From NCBI RefSeq assembly GCF_002806945.1, contig NZ_NIHC01000004.1, positions 310,001 to 374,000 of the forward strand: a stretch of DNA of 64,000 nt, given 5' to 3'. Positions 52,298 through 60,411 of this stretch are shown here, piece after piece. Source of the stretch: Marinobacter salexigens. Its GTDB lineage: Bacteria; Pseudomonadota; Gammaproteobacteria; Pseudomonadales; Oleiphilaceae. A program made the translations under genes and the position numbers. Below the pieces are notes generated by a model. The model searched no databases. It saw only the letters and a program-made list of their open reading frames with translations, and was not told the DNA's origin. Each line of letters starts with the position of its first letter. The first letter of the stretch is position 1.

Positions 52298-54205
52298 TCA
52301 GATGGAGGGTGTGAGCCCATTTACATGATCCATGAACTGACTCCGGTTCATCTCACCCAGAACTCTCTGCTGCGCCATTTCTTCGCCATTGCCATTGTAG
52401 AACAGGATGGCGGGCGGCCCGAACAGCCCGAGCTCATCCAGCATGGCTTGCTGAGCCGGGGTGTTATCCGTCATGTCAATTTGAAGCAGCGTGAAAGGTT
52501 TGAGTGAGCTAATCACGTCAGCATGGCTAAACACGTTGCGTTCCATGATTTTGCAGGAAATGCACCAGTCTGCATAGAAATCCAGCATTACGGGGCGCCC
52601 CTCTTGCCGGGCTTGCGCTAGCAAGGCTTTGATCTCAGAAGGAGTTTCTACCCGGGCAAAGCCTGCGTGGCTATTGGCGTAATCCGCTGGTTGCCCCGGC
52701 TCCCCGCTGAAGGTTGTTTTGGCAACGAAAGGATCTAAAGGCGCGAGTGGATTGTTGGCGCCGGCAATAGCGCCTGCCAGCAATGCAAGGCCATAGGCAA
52801 AGAAGATCAACCCAAGGCCTTTCCTGGTCCGCTCCCAGCCGGCCTTGGCTGCATCAAAGGCTCCCAGTTGAACACCCGCGATAGCAACAAGTACGCCCCA
52901 GAGCGTCAGCCCAAGCCAGCCTGGAACCAGCCGCTCAATCAGCCATATAGCGACTGCAATCAACATAACACCATAAAAGTGCTTGACGGTGGTCATCCAG
53001 TGCCCGGTGGATGGCAGAAGCTTGCGCCCACCAACGGCCACAAGGATCAGTGGAATCCCCATGCCCAGCCCAAGCGCAAAAAGAGCGATACCGCCGACTG
53101 CAGCATCTTGCGTTGTCGATATGTAAAGCAGGCTGCCCGCGAGCGGCGCAGACACGCAAGGAGATACAATGAGTGCGGACAGAGCGCCTATTCCGAAAAC
53201 ACTGAAGACACGACCGCCCGTTAGTCGCTGGCTCGCGTCATTCAGAGGCTCGCGAATGAATCGAGGTAGTTGTATTTCAAACAAGTCGAACATAGATAGC
53301 GCAAATATCACGAACATCAGCGCGAAAACGCTGAGAACCCAAGGGGACTGCAGTTGAGCTTGCAAGTTAAAGCTTGCTCCGAGAAGTCCAGTGACAACGC
53401 CGGCCGCCGCGTAGGTGAGCGCCATTCCCAATACATAACTACACGCAAGCAGCATTGCATGCCCGGTTGTACGGGTGTTCTGGCTTGATACCAGTGATGA
53501 AATGATGGGGACCATCGGGAGGACGCAGGGTGTGAAGGTCAAACCAAGCCCCAGCAGCAAGAACAGGCCCGCGATCATTAAAGTGGACTGCTGGGATAAA
53601 AAGCCGGCAAGCCCGGTGGCGGAGCTTGTGTCTACTTTGGTTGGAGAGCCAGCTTGTCCTGAGCCCGTGTTATCGGGCGCCTGTGCAGCCGATCCAGAGT
53701 CCTGGCTCTGATAGAACAGTACCTCACGGGTCTGGGGTGGATAGCAGAGGCCGGCCTCCGCACAGCCCTGATAGGTTACTTCAAAGCGTGCTTCTCGAAT
53801 GTTGTCAGGTAAAGTGACGGGCACTCTGGCTTCAACCGGGTTAAAGAAGACAGTGGTTTTTCCAAAAAACTCGTCTTCTGTTTCGGTGCCAGGGCTGGAA
53901 TATTGTGGATTACCGGCACTCACCTCTGTGTTCAGAGGCTTGATGCTGATGCGATCCCTGTAAAGGTAATGCGCCGGTGTAATGTCCCAGAACAGGACAA
54001 GCGAACCATCTTCTATACTGTGGCTGAATGGAAGTGCCTCATCTGCCGGGAGGAATTGGTTTCCCTGACTGCCAAACAGGGAGTTACCTCCACTGAACGC
54101 CCAGGATGGGCCAGCGACTAAAAGCAGTAGAGCGAAGGCAAGCAGCAGTCTGACGGGGAATCGGCAATGGCGGGTGATGCTGGGCGCTGAGGATAATGCT
54201 GTCAT
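52298..54205 (-). CDS. dsbD: Thiol:disulfide interchange protein DsbD
   Basis: This 635-residue protein moves reducing power from cytosolic thioredoxin to the periplasm. It has a signal peptide (ending SWAF), an N-terminal domain with CAEAGLC, a central membrane domain with TPCVLP and SPCVSAPL, and a C-terminal thioredoxin domain with WCISC. It could supply electrons to TlpA-type proteins such as that at 19.1 kb. The ATG at 54205 is preferred over a GTG three codons upstream. Confidence 0.95.
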   Translation of the reverse strand: MTALSSAPSITRHCRFPVRLLLAFALLLLVAGPSWAFSGGNSLFGSQGNQFLPADEALPFSHSIEDGSLVLFWDITPAHYLYRDRISIKPLNTEVSAGNPQYSSPGTETEDEFFGKTTVFFNPVEARVPVTLPDNIREARFEVTYQGCAEAGLCYPPQTREVLFYQSQDSGSAAQAPDNTGSGQAGSPTKVDTSSATGLAGFLSQQSTLMIAGLFLLLGLGLTFTPCVLPMVPIISSLVSSQNTRTTGHAMLLACSYVLGMALTYAAAGVVTGLLGASFNLQAQLQSPWVLSVFALMFVIFALSMFDLFEIQLPRFIREPLNDASQRLTGGRVFSVFGIGALSALIVSPCVSAPLAGSLLYISTTQDAAVGGIALFALGLGMGIPLILVAVGGRKLLPSTGHWMTTVKHFYGVMLIAVAIWLIERLVPGWLGLTLWGVLVAIAGVQLGAFDAAKAGWERTRKGLGLIFFAYGLALLAGAIAGANNPLAPLDPFVAKTTFSGEPGQPADYANSHAGFARVETPSEIKALLAQARQEGRPVMLDFYADWCISCKIMERNVFSHADVISSLKPFTLLQIDMTDNTPAQQAMLDELGLFGPPAILFYNGNGEEMAQQRVLGEMNRSQFMDHVNGLTPSI

Positions 54206-54364
54206 GGAGTACACGATATTCCGTTTAGTGTCATGGCAAATTGGGATGCTGGCGTTACATAGTGGGCCAGCGACCCGTCGGTGGTCTGCGAGTGAGTGGA
54301 CACGGTAGGTAACAGAAAGTTCCCTCTGGCATTGGGCGCGTTAAAGTCGCACAATAGCGCTCCA

Positions 54365-54946
54365 ATGAATCACAGTCCAAACGATCTTATCATGCTGTTT
54401 AATGACCTGTTCCGGGAGACTTACCGGACAATTCTGGTCAGGGGCGGCGAAGAACCTGAATACCTGCCTGCAAGCAGTGCCAATGGGCTTGCGCAGATTG
54501 TTTTCGCTCACGGGTATTATGCCAGTGCTTTGCACGAAGTGAGCCACTGGTGTATTGCGGGTGAGCACAGGCGCACACTTCACGATTATGGCTACTGGTA
54601 TTGCCCTGACGGGCGAACTGCTATGCAACAACACGCATTCGAGCAGGTTGAGGTGAAACCGCAGGCCATCGAGTGGCTGTTTTCAATTGCGGCAGGCTCG
54701 GATTTTCATATCAGTGTGGATAATCTGTCGGGAGCGGGAGCATCTGACGAGCAAGGCTTCCGATCCAGAGTGTTGGACCAGGCCACGAATTACCTGGCCA
54801 ATGGCCTGCCGCAGCGAGCGCAAACCTTTTTTGATACGCTAAAGTATTTTTATGGAACCAGTGAGAATATCAGCACGGCTTGGCGCAAAGATGTCCGGCG
54901 AGTGGTTCCATTATATTCTGCTAAAGAACACTATGAGGCAAACTGA
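54365..54946 (+). CDS. epmC: Elongation factor P hydroxylase EpmC (YfcM)
   Basis: This 193-residue enzyme hydroxylates the beta-lysyl-lysine of elongation factor P. The metal-site region HEVSHWCIAG (H57, H61) and DYGYWYCPDGR match YfcM closely, as do VEVKPQAIEWLF and YLANGLPQRAQ. The ATG at 54365 matches the family's N terminus; a GTG at 54296 would add 23 residues. epmA and epmB are not in the window. Confidence 0.92.
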   Translation: MNHSPNDLIMLFNDLFRETYRTILVRGGEEPEYLPASSANGLAQIVFAHGYYASALHEVSHWCIAGEHRRTLHDYGYWYCPDGRTAMQQHAFEQVEVKPQAIEWLFSIAAGSDFHISVDNLSGAGASDEQGFRSRVLDQATNYLANGLPQRAQTFFDTLKYFYGTSENISTAWRKDVRRVVPLYSAKEHYEAN

Positions 54947-54952
54947 GACTCC

Positions 54953-56239
54953 ATGACATCTGATCCAAAGAAAACCGCCAATCTGAGGTTCAGTGATCTG
55001 AATCTGGACAAGCGCCTGCTAGACGCTATTACTACTATCGGTTTCGAATATTGCACGCCAATACAAGCAGAAACCCTGCCCTGGACACTGGCGTGTCAGG
55101 ACCTGATCGGCCAGGCTCAGACCGGAACCGGCAAAACGGCTGCTTTTCTTATCACCGCAATCCAGAGCCTTTTGGAAACGCCTATACCGGAAGGCGATCG
55201 TTTTGCTTCAGAACCTCGCGTTCTGGCGTTGGCACCTACCCGGGAGCTGGCTATGCAAATTGCCAAAGATGCAGAAGCACTGTGTAAACATACCGGTCAT
55301 AAAGTGGTTACCGTAGTGGGTGGCATGCACTACGACAAACAACGTGAGCAGTTGCACAACGGCATTGTGGATATTCTGGTTGCAACACCCGGCCGCCTGA
55401 TTGACTTCCTTGGTTCTCAGGATGTGTTCCTTGACCAGCTCGATATTCTCATCCTCGATGAGGCGGATCGTATGCTCGATATGGGCTTCATTCCGGATGT
55501 GAAGCGCATTATCCGTAAGTGCACTCCCAAGGATGAGCGCCAGACGTTGCTGTTCAGTGCAACCTTCAATCAGGACGTTCTGAATCTTGCATCCATGTGG
55601 ACCAATAATGCCGAGTTTGTGGAAATCGAGCCGGAACAAAAAACCGCGGAACGAGTTGAGCAAACGGTTTACCTGGTGGGTGATGATGAGAAGCTACCCG
55701 TGCTTGTGAACTACCTCAAGCGGCCAGAAGTGGAAAAGGCGCTCGTGTTTGCCAATCGACGGGACCAATGCCGTGATCTGGAAGAGGATCTGCGCAATCA
55801 GGGCGTTAAAGTTGCTCTTATGTCTGGCGAAATTGCGCAGGCCAAGCGCCTGAAAACTCTTGATCAGTTTAAAGCAGGCAGTATTCAGGTTCTGGTTGCC
55901 ACCGATGTGGCCGGGCGAGGTATACATGTAGACGGTGTTACCCATGTGTTCAATTATAATCTGCCAGATAGTGCTGAAGATTATGTACATCGCATAGGCC
56001 GCACTGGGCGCGCAGGAAAAACCGGCGTGTCTGTCAGTTTTGCAGGGGAAGATGATTCATTTGGACTTCCAGCTATTGAGAAATACATCGGACAGAAACT
56101 CAAAACAGCCGTTCCGGAAGAAGAGTTGATGGCCGAAATGGATAACCCGCCAATTACCCGTAGGCGCGGCCGTCGCCCGCAGCAAGGGCAGGGCGGACGT
56201 GGACCGGGTGGCCGTAGCCCACGCCCACGCAGAAACTGA
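54953..56239 (+). CDS. rhlB: DEAD-box RNA helicase, RhlB type
   Basis: This 428-residue helicase has GQAQTGTGKT, PTRELA, DEAD (LDEADRM), SAT and HRIGRTGR motifs in order. CTPIQAETLPWTL and VEPEQKT-like sequence (IEPEQKTAERVEQ) match RhlB. The C-terminal tail is Arg/Gly/Pro-rich. RhlB works with the RNA degradosome. It begins 6 bases after epmC. Confidence 0.9.
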   Translation: MTSDPKKTANLRFSDLNLDKRLLDAITTIGFEYCTPIQAETLPWTLACQDLIGQAQTGTGKTAAFLITAIQSLLETPIPEGDRFASEPRVLALAPTRELAMQIAKDAEALCKHTGHKVVTVVGGMHYDKQREQLHNGIVDILVATPGRLIDFLGSQDVFLDQLDILILDEADRMLDMGFIPDVKRIIRKCTPKDERQTLLFSATFNQDVLNLASMWTNNAEFVEIEPEQKTAERVEQTVYLVGDDEKLPVLVNYLKRPEVEKALVFANRRDQCRDLEEDLRNQGVKVALMSGEIAQAKRLKTLDQFKAGSIQVLVATDVAGRGIHVDGVTHVFNYNLPDSAEDYVHRIGRTGRAGKTGVSVSFAGEDDSFGLPAIEKYIGQKLKTAVPEEELMAEMDNPPITRRRGRRPQQGQGGRGPGGRSPRPRRN

Positions 56240-56256
56240 GGCATCGAGAACTGACT

Positions 56257-57414
56257 ATGTTGATTGTCGCAGATGAAAACATTCCGCTGCTGGAGGCTTT
56301 TTTCGGTGACATAGGTGAGATTCGGCGTGTCTCTGGCCGAACCATGAGTGCTGAGGATGTTCGGGATGCCGATGTCCTGTTGGTGCGTTCTGTTACCCGG
56401 GTTGATAGGGCGTTGCTTGAGGGAAGCCGTGTCTGCTTTGTTGGTACCGCTACAATAGGCACAGATCATGTTGACCTTGGATGGCTTGAGCAAAAAGGCA
56501 TCCGGTTTTCAGCTGCACCAGGGTGTAATGCCAACAGCGTCGTAGATTATGTGCTGGCGGTTTTGAGTCTGTATGCTGAGCGTTGCGTGCTAGGTGATTG
56601 GACGCAGCTTAGCGTTGGCATTGTTGGTGTAGGTAATGTGGGAGGAGAGCTTGCAGAAAAGCTCTATCGCCTGGGGTTCAACGTTAAGCTTTGCGATCCA
56701 CCCCGAGCGGAGCGCGAGCCTGATGGCGACTTTGCTTTTGTGAGTCTGGATGAAGCGCTGGCTTGTGATGTCATCTCGCTGCACACCCCACTGACGCGTG
56801 AAGGCAGGCATGTTACCTATCACATGATCGGTCAGAGGGAGCTTGCCGGATTAACCTCTGATCAGCTTCTGATTAATTCCGGGCGGGGCGAGGTGGTCAA
56901 CAACGCCGAGCTGCGCGACCGTCTGGATGAAGCCGACGCGCCGCTGGTAGCTCTTGATGTTTGGGAGCAGGAGCCAGGGATCGATCCGGAATTGGTGAAA
57001 AAAGTCTGGCTGGCTACGCCACATATTGCCGGCTATAGCCTCGAGGGGAAGGTTCAGGGGACTGAGATGATCTATCAGGCGGTAAGCCAACTTCTTGGTC
57101 TGCCAACCCGCAAGCAGGCTGGACAATTTCTTCCAGAGCCAGCTCTGAGCAAAGTGTCGTTTACCAGTGCGGCGGAAGAGCAAGCCGCTATCTGTATTGC
57201 CTTGCGAGCTTGTTACGATCCGCGTCATGACGATGCGCGCCTGCGACATGCAATGAAGAAAACCTCGGAAGAAGAGCGCAGTGTCGCATTTGATCGACTT
57301 CGCCGTGATTATCCGGTTCGGCGGGAGTGCTCAAGCCTGAAAGTGCAGCTAAAAGGCACAAGCAAGTCCCTTCAGGATAATTTTCGCGCCATAGGTTTCA
57401 AACTGAAAGTTTGA
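56257..57414 (+). CDS. pdxB: Erythronate-4-phosphate dehydrogenase PdxB
   Basis: This 385-residue D-2-hydroxyacid dehydrogenase works in pyridoxal phosphate synthesis. It has the N-terminal ADENIPLLEAFFGDIG block, the nucleotide-binding GVGNVGGELAEKL and catalytic-region motifs NSGRGEVVNN and TPHIAGYSLEGK. The C-terminal extension (about 280-385) is specific to PdxB. It follows rhlB by 17 bases. Confidence 0.95.
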   Translation: MLIVADENIPLLEAFFGDIGEIRRVSGRTMSAEDVRDADVLLVRSVTRVDRALLEGSRVCFVGTATIGTDHVDLGWLEQKGIRFSAAPGCNANSVVDYVLAVLSLYAERCVLGDWTQLSVGIVGVGNVGGELAEKLYRLGFNVKLCDPPRAEREPDGDFAFVSLDEALACDVISLHTPLTREGRHVTYHMIGQRELAGLTSDQLLINSGRGEVVNNAELRDRLDEADAPLVALDVWEQEPGIDPELVKKVWLATPHIAGYSLEGKVQGTEMIYQAVSQLLGLPTRKQAGQFLPEPALSKVSFTSAAEEQAAICIALRACYDPRHDDARLRHAMKKTSEEERSVAFDRLRRDYPVRRECSSLKVQLKGTSKSLQDNFRAIGFKLKV

Positions 57415-57452
57415 GTGGTGAAGCTGCAGGCTAGTTGTCGCTGAGCCGCGGT

Positions 57453-57923
57453 TTAATAGCTTGGTTTGTTCGTGAATAGAGTAGCTCGCACAGCCTGCGC
57501 AATGTGCAAGGAATGGCGGTTTTTCAGTGTGGTGCGCAGAAGGTGAATGTGGCTGGAGAAATCTTCCTTTAGCGAAGGCGGCAATGGCCCCCCCGCAAGG
57601 TCGCCCGGGCCACTGAGTTCCTGCACCAGAGTGTCGGGCGCTGGCGTGCTCAAGCGTATAAAGGCCTCTTGGCTAAGCACTGCCTGATCAAGCGCGTCTT
57701 GCCGTATGGTATCCACATATCGAAGAAACCCTTCTTCTGCCAGCCATAACAGAGTGCCAAAACATGCCATGTGGCGTTTGCTGTGCAGGCCGAACTCATC
57801 TGGCTCGTCCGGGCCCGCAATATCCTCTACAAACAAGTTTACCCGCCGGGGGAAGGCGCTGTATAACTGCACAAGAGCAACGGCTGCGTCTTTGTAGAAC
57901 TCTTCGATATGTATGTCAGCCAT
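57453..57923 (-). CDS. Conserved hypothetical protein
   Basis: This 156-residue, mostly helical, acidic protein has no signal peptide or membrane segment. Visible sequence includes FPRRVNLFVEDIAGPDEPDEFG and HMACFGTLLWLAEEGFLRY. I recognise no named domain. It follows alaA by 27 bases on the same strand, so the two are probably co-transcribed. Confidence 0.7.
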   Translation of the reverse strand: MADIHIEEFYKDAAVALVQLYSAFPRRVNLFVEDIAGPDEPDEFGLHSKRHMACFGTLLWLAEEGFLRYVDTIRQDALDQAVLSQEAFIRLSTPAPDTLVQELSGPGDLAGGPLPPSLKEDFSSHIHLLRTTLKNRHSLHIAQAVRATLFTNKPSY

Positions 57924-57950
57924 AAACCACTTCTTATTTTGCCTGTCGTT

Positions 57951-59165
57951 TTACTGTCTGTATTTGCTCAGGAAGTTACCGAGCCTGAGCATGGCATCTT
58001 CCAACGTGTCTTTGCGGGGCAGAAAAACAACCCGAAGATGTTGCTTGTCATCGACATTGAATGCAGAGCCCTGAACCAGAAGAATTTTCTCTTGTAGCAG
58101 CAGATCCAGAACCAGTTTTTCATCATTGACAACCGGGTGTATTTTCGGATCCAGTCGCGGGAACAGGTACAGTGCACCCTGGGGTTTAACGCAGCTCACA
58201 CCAGGGATGTCGTTCAGCATTCTCCAGGCTGTTTCTCTTTGTTCATAAAGCCGCCCGCCTGGCGCGACAAGATCGTTGATCGACTGGTAACCGCCCAACG
58301 CTGTCTGAATCGCTAATTGTGCGGGAACGTTAGCGCACAGCCGCATGTTAGAAAGCATGTCTATGCCTTCCAGCAGATCCTTGGCCCGGTGCTTCGCGCC
58401 GCTGATGATCATCCAGCCAGAGCGGTAACCTGCAGCCCGGTAGTTTTTGGAAAGCCCGTTATAGGTAAAGAAGAGCACGTCATCTGCCAGCGAAGCAGTA
58501 GAGACGTGCTGTGTGCTGTCGTAGAGGATTTTGTCGTAGATCTCGTCTGAAAGCACAATCAGGTTGTGCTGGCGGGCAAGCTCGATAACTTGTTCCAGCA
58601 GTTCCTGGCTATAAACAGCGCCCGTGGGGTTGTTGGGGTTGATCAGCACGATCGCACGGGTGCGGTTTGTTATCTTTTTCCGGATATCGTCGATGTCCGG
58701 GAACCAGTTCTGTTCCTCGTCACAACGGTAGTGCACAGGTTTGCCGCTGGAAAGCGTTACGGCTGCTGTCCACAACGGGTAGTCCGGTGCAGGGATAAGC
58801 ACCTCATCGCCGGTGTTGAGCATGGCCTGCATGGTCATCACGATCAGTTCGCTGACACCATTACCCAGGAAGATATCGTCTATGTCGACCTTCTCGATGC
58901 CTCTTTGTTGGCAGTAGTGCATGACCGCCTTGCGAGCAGAAAACAGGCCTTTCGACTCTACGTAGCCCTGAGCTTGCTGCATGTTGTAGATTACGTCTTG
59001 CTGGATCTCTTCGGGAACATCCAGCTCAAATGCGGCAGGATTGCCAATATTGAGCTTGAGTACCCGGTGTCCTTCTTCTTCTAACCGGCGCGCTTCCCGC
59101 ATCACTACGCCACGTATTTCATAACACACGTTATCCAGTTTGGCGGATTTGTAGTAGTTCTGCAT
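57951..59165 (-). CDS. alaA: Alanine-synthesising aminotransferase, AlaA type
   Basis: This 404-residue class I PLP aminotransferase makes alanine from pyruvate and glutamate. The PLP lysine lies in TYNGLSKNYRAAGYRSGW. The segment INPNNPTGAVY and N-terminal YEIRGVVMREARRLEEEGH match AlaA. It is divergent from the glutathione peroxidase gene. Confidence 0.92.
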   Translation of the reverse strand: MQNYYKSAKLDNVCYEIRGVVMREARRLEEEGHRVLKLNIGNPAAFELDVPEEIQQDVIYNMQQAQGYVESKGLFSARKAVMHYCQQRGIEKVDIDDIFLGNGVSELIVMTMQAMLNTGDEVLIPAPDYPLWTAAVTLSSGKPVHYRCDEEQNWFPDIDDIRKKITNRTRAIVLINPNNPTGAVYSQELLEQVIELARQHNLIVLSDEIYDKILYDSTQHVSTASLADDVLFFTYNGLSKNYRAAGYRSGWMIISGAKHRAKDLLEGIDMLSNMRLCANVPAQLAIQTALGGYQSINDLVAPGGRLYEQRETAWRMLNDIPGVSCVKPQGALYLFPRLDPKIHPVVNDEKLVLDLLLQEKILLVQGSAFNVDDKQHLRVVFLPRKDTLEDAMLRLGNFLSKYRQ

Positions 59166-59293
59166 AAGACCCGGGCTTCCTCAGTCAATAAACGTAAAAC
59201 AGGCAGCTGCCGTAAAGGCAAACCTCTATTCTAGCGGAGGCGGGGGTAACGGCAACAGGGGAATTGTGATGAATTATGGCGGGTTAGCACTAT

Positions 59294-59314
59294 ATTGCTT
59301 CAAAATTGCTTCAA
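59294..59314 (+). repeat. Direct repeat with 11-base period
   Basis: ATTGCTTCAA occurs at 59294-59303 and again at 59305-59314. The 11-base period would place both copies on one face of the helix, as for some tandem regulator sites. No bound factor is known. Confidence 0.5.
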
Positions 59315-59405
59315 TTTCTGCTTGAGAAAAACCTTGCATGACTATGCTTTCCCATATAGCCTCCAATTAAATCGTGCACAATATAAAAGTGCCAGCGTGA
59401 AAAGC

Positions 59406-59421
59406 ACCTGCATTCGCAGGT
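59406..59421 (+). promoter_or_regulatory. Leader hairpin of the glutathione peroxidase gene
   Basis: ACCTGC, loop ATTC, GCAGGT: a perfect 6-bp stem 28 bases before the GTG start. There is no T-run after it. It may affect mRNA stability. Confidence 0.4.
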
Positions 59422-59448
59422 ATTCATGATTCAGCCTAGGAGAAGCAG

Positions 59449-59934
59449 GTGGCTAGCAATTCCATATATGACTTCACTGTTCGAGACATCAAAGGCAATG
59501 AAAGGGCCATGGCCGATTATCAGGGCAAGGTTCTGTTGATAGTCAATACCGCGAGCAAATGTGGATTGACACCGCAGTTTGAAGGCTTGCAGTCGTTGCA
59601 TGAAGAGCTGGGTGAGCAGGGCCTGGAAGTGCTCGGATTTCCGTGCAATCAGTTCATGAATCAGGATCCTGCTGATGACGATGCTATCAGCGAGTTCTGC
59701 AGCCTGAACTACGGTGTCGATTTTCCGATGTTCTCAAAAATTGACGTAAACGGAGATACCGCACATCCCTTGTTCAAGTTCCTGAAGGCGGAGGCGAAAG
59801 GGCTTCTTGGATCGGAAAAAGTGAAATGGAATTTCACGAAATTTCTGGTAGGTCGCGATGGTAAGGTTTTGCACCGTTACCCGCCCACCACCAAGCCTGA
59901 GGACATCAAGGCCGATATTGAGAAACTGCTGTAG
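59449..59934 (+). CDS. Glutathione peroxidase-family thiol peroxidase
   Basis: This 161-residue peroxidase reduces hydroperoxides. Catalytic C38 is in ASKCGLTPQ (Cys, not selenocysteine). FPCNQF and WNFTKF complete the active site, and C84 may be the resolving Cys, as in members that use thioredoxin. It starts with GTG; AGGAG is six bases upstream. The next gene, an OhrR-type regulator, starts 4 bases after it ends. Confidence 0.93.
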   Translation: MASNSIYDFTVRDIKGNERAMADYQGKVLLIVNTASKCGLTPQFEGLQSLHEELGEQGLEVLGFPCNQFMNQDPADDDAISEFCSLNYGVDFPMFSKIDVNGDTAHPLFKFLKAEAKGLLGSEKVKWNFTKFLVGRDGKVLHRYPPTTKPEDIKADIEKLL

Positions 59935-59937
59935 GTA

Positions 59938-60411
59938 GTGATTTTGGACGATTTGCTAGCGCTGGATAACCAGATTTGTTTTAGTCTTTATACGGTCAAC
60001 CGGGCGATTACCTCACGGTATCGGCCCTTGCTGGCAGAGCTTGGGCTAACTTATCCCCAGTATCTTGTGATGCTCGTACTTTGGGAGCGCGCCCGAACGG
60101 GCCAGGCAACTCGGGTTTCAGATCTTGGGAGCCGGTTACGGCTTGATTCAGGCACGCTTACGCCATTGCTGAAGCGACTGGCTCTGCGCGGACTCATCAA
60201 TAGAGAGCGTAGTCGGGCAGACGAACGAGTGGTGGCAATATCGTTGACCCTTCAGGGTTCAGATCTCCGAAAGCGTGCGGCAGAGGTACCAGTGAAACTG
60301 CTCTGCGGCCTGGATGTTGAACCAGAGCGCCTGATTGCTCTGAAGCATGAGTTGGATGACGTGCTAAGGGCTATTGAGACTCAGGGTGCTGGAGCGGTGC
60401 CCAACGAGTGA
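59938..60411 (+). CDS. ohrR: OhrR-type MarR-family peroxide sensor
   Basis: This 157-residue winged-helix repressor has the conserved N-terminal sensing Cys C14 in LDNQICFSLY. TYPQYLVMLVLWE and RLDSGTLTPLLKRL match OhrR. In most genomes ohrR is next to ohr; here it is coupled to a glutathione peroxidase gene, which it probably controls. The GTG start has only a weak binding site, consistent with translational coupling. Its 3' end overlaps the convergent kinase gene by 41 bases. Confidence 0.88.
   Translation: MILDDLLALDNQICFSLYTVNRAITSRYRPLLAELGLTYPQYLVMLVLWERARTGQATRVSDLGSRLRLDSGTLTPLLKRLALRGLINRERSRADERVVAISLTLQGSDLRKRAAEVPVKLLCGLDVEPERLIALKHELDDVLRAIETQGAGAVPNE

Larger units (their letters stand above)
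59166..59448. promoter_or_regulatory. Intergenic region between alaA and the glutathione peroxidase gene
   Basis: These 283 bases hold no gene I can support. They contain a direct repeat (59294-59314), an AT-rich stretch CAATTAAATCGTGCACAATA near 59363-59382 that could include a MarR/OhrR-type site, and a hairpin (59406-59421). The promoters of both divergent genes must lie here. Confidence 0.45.
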
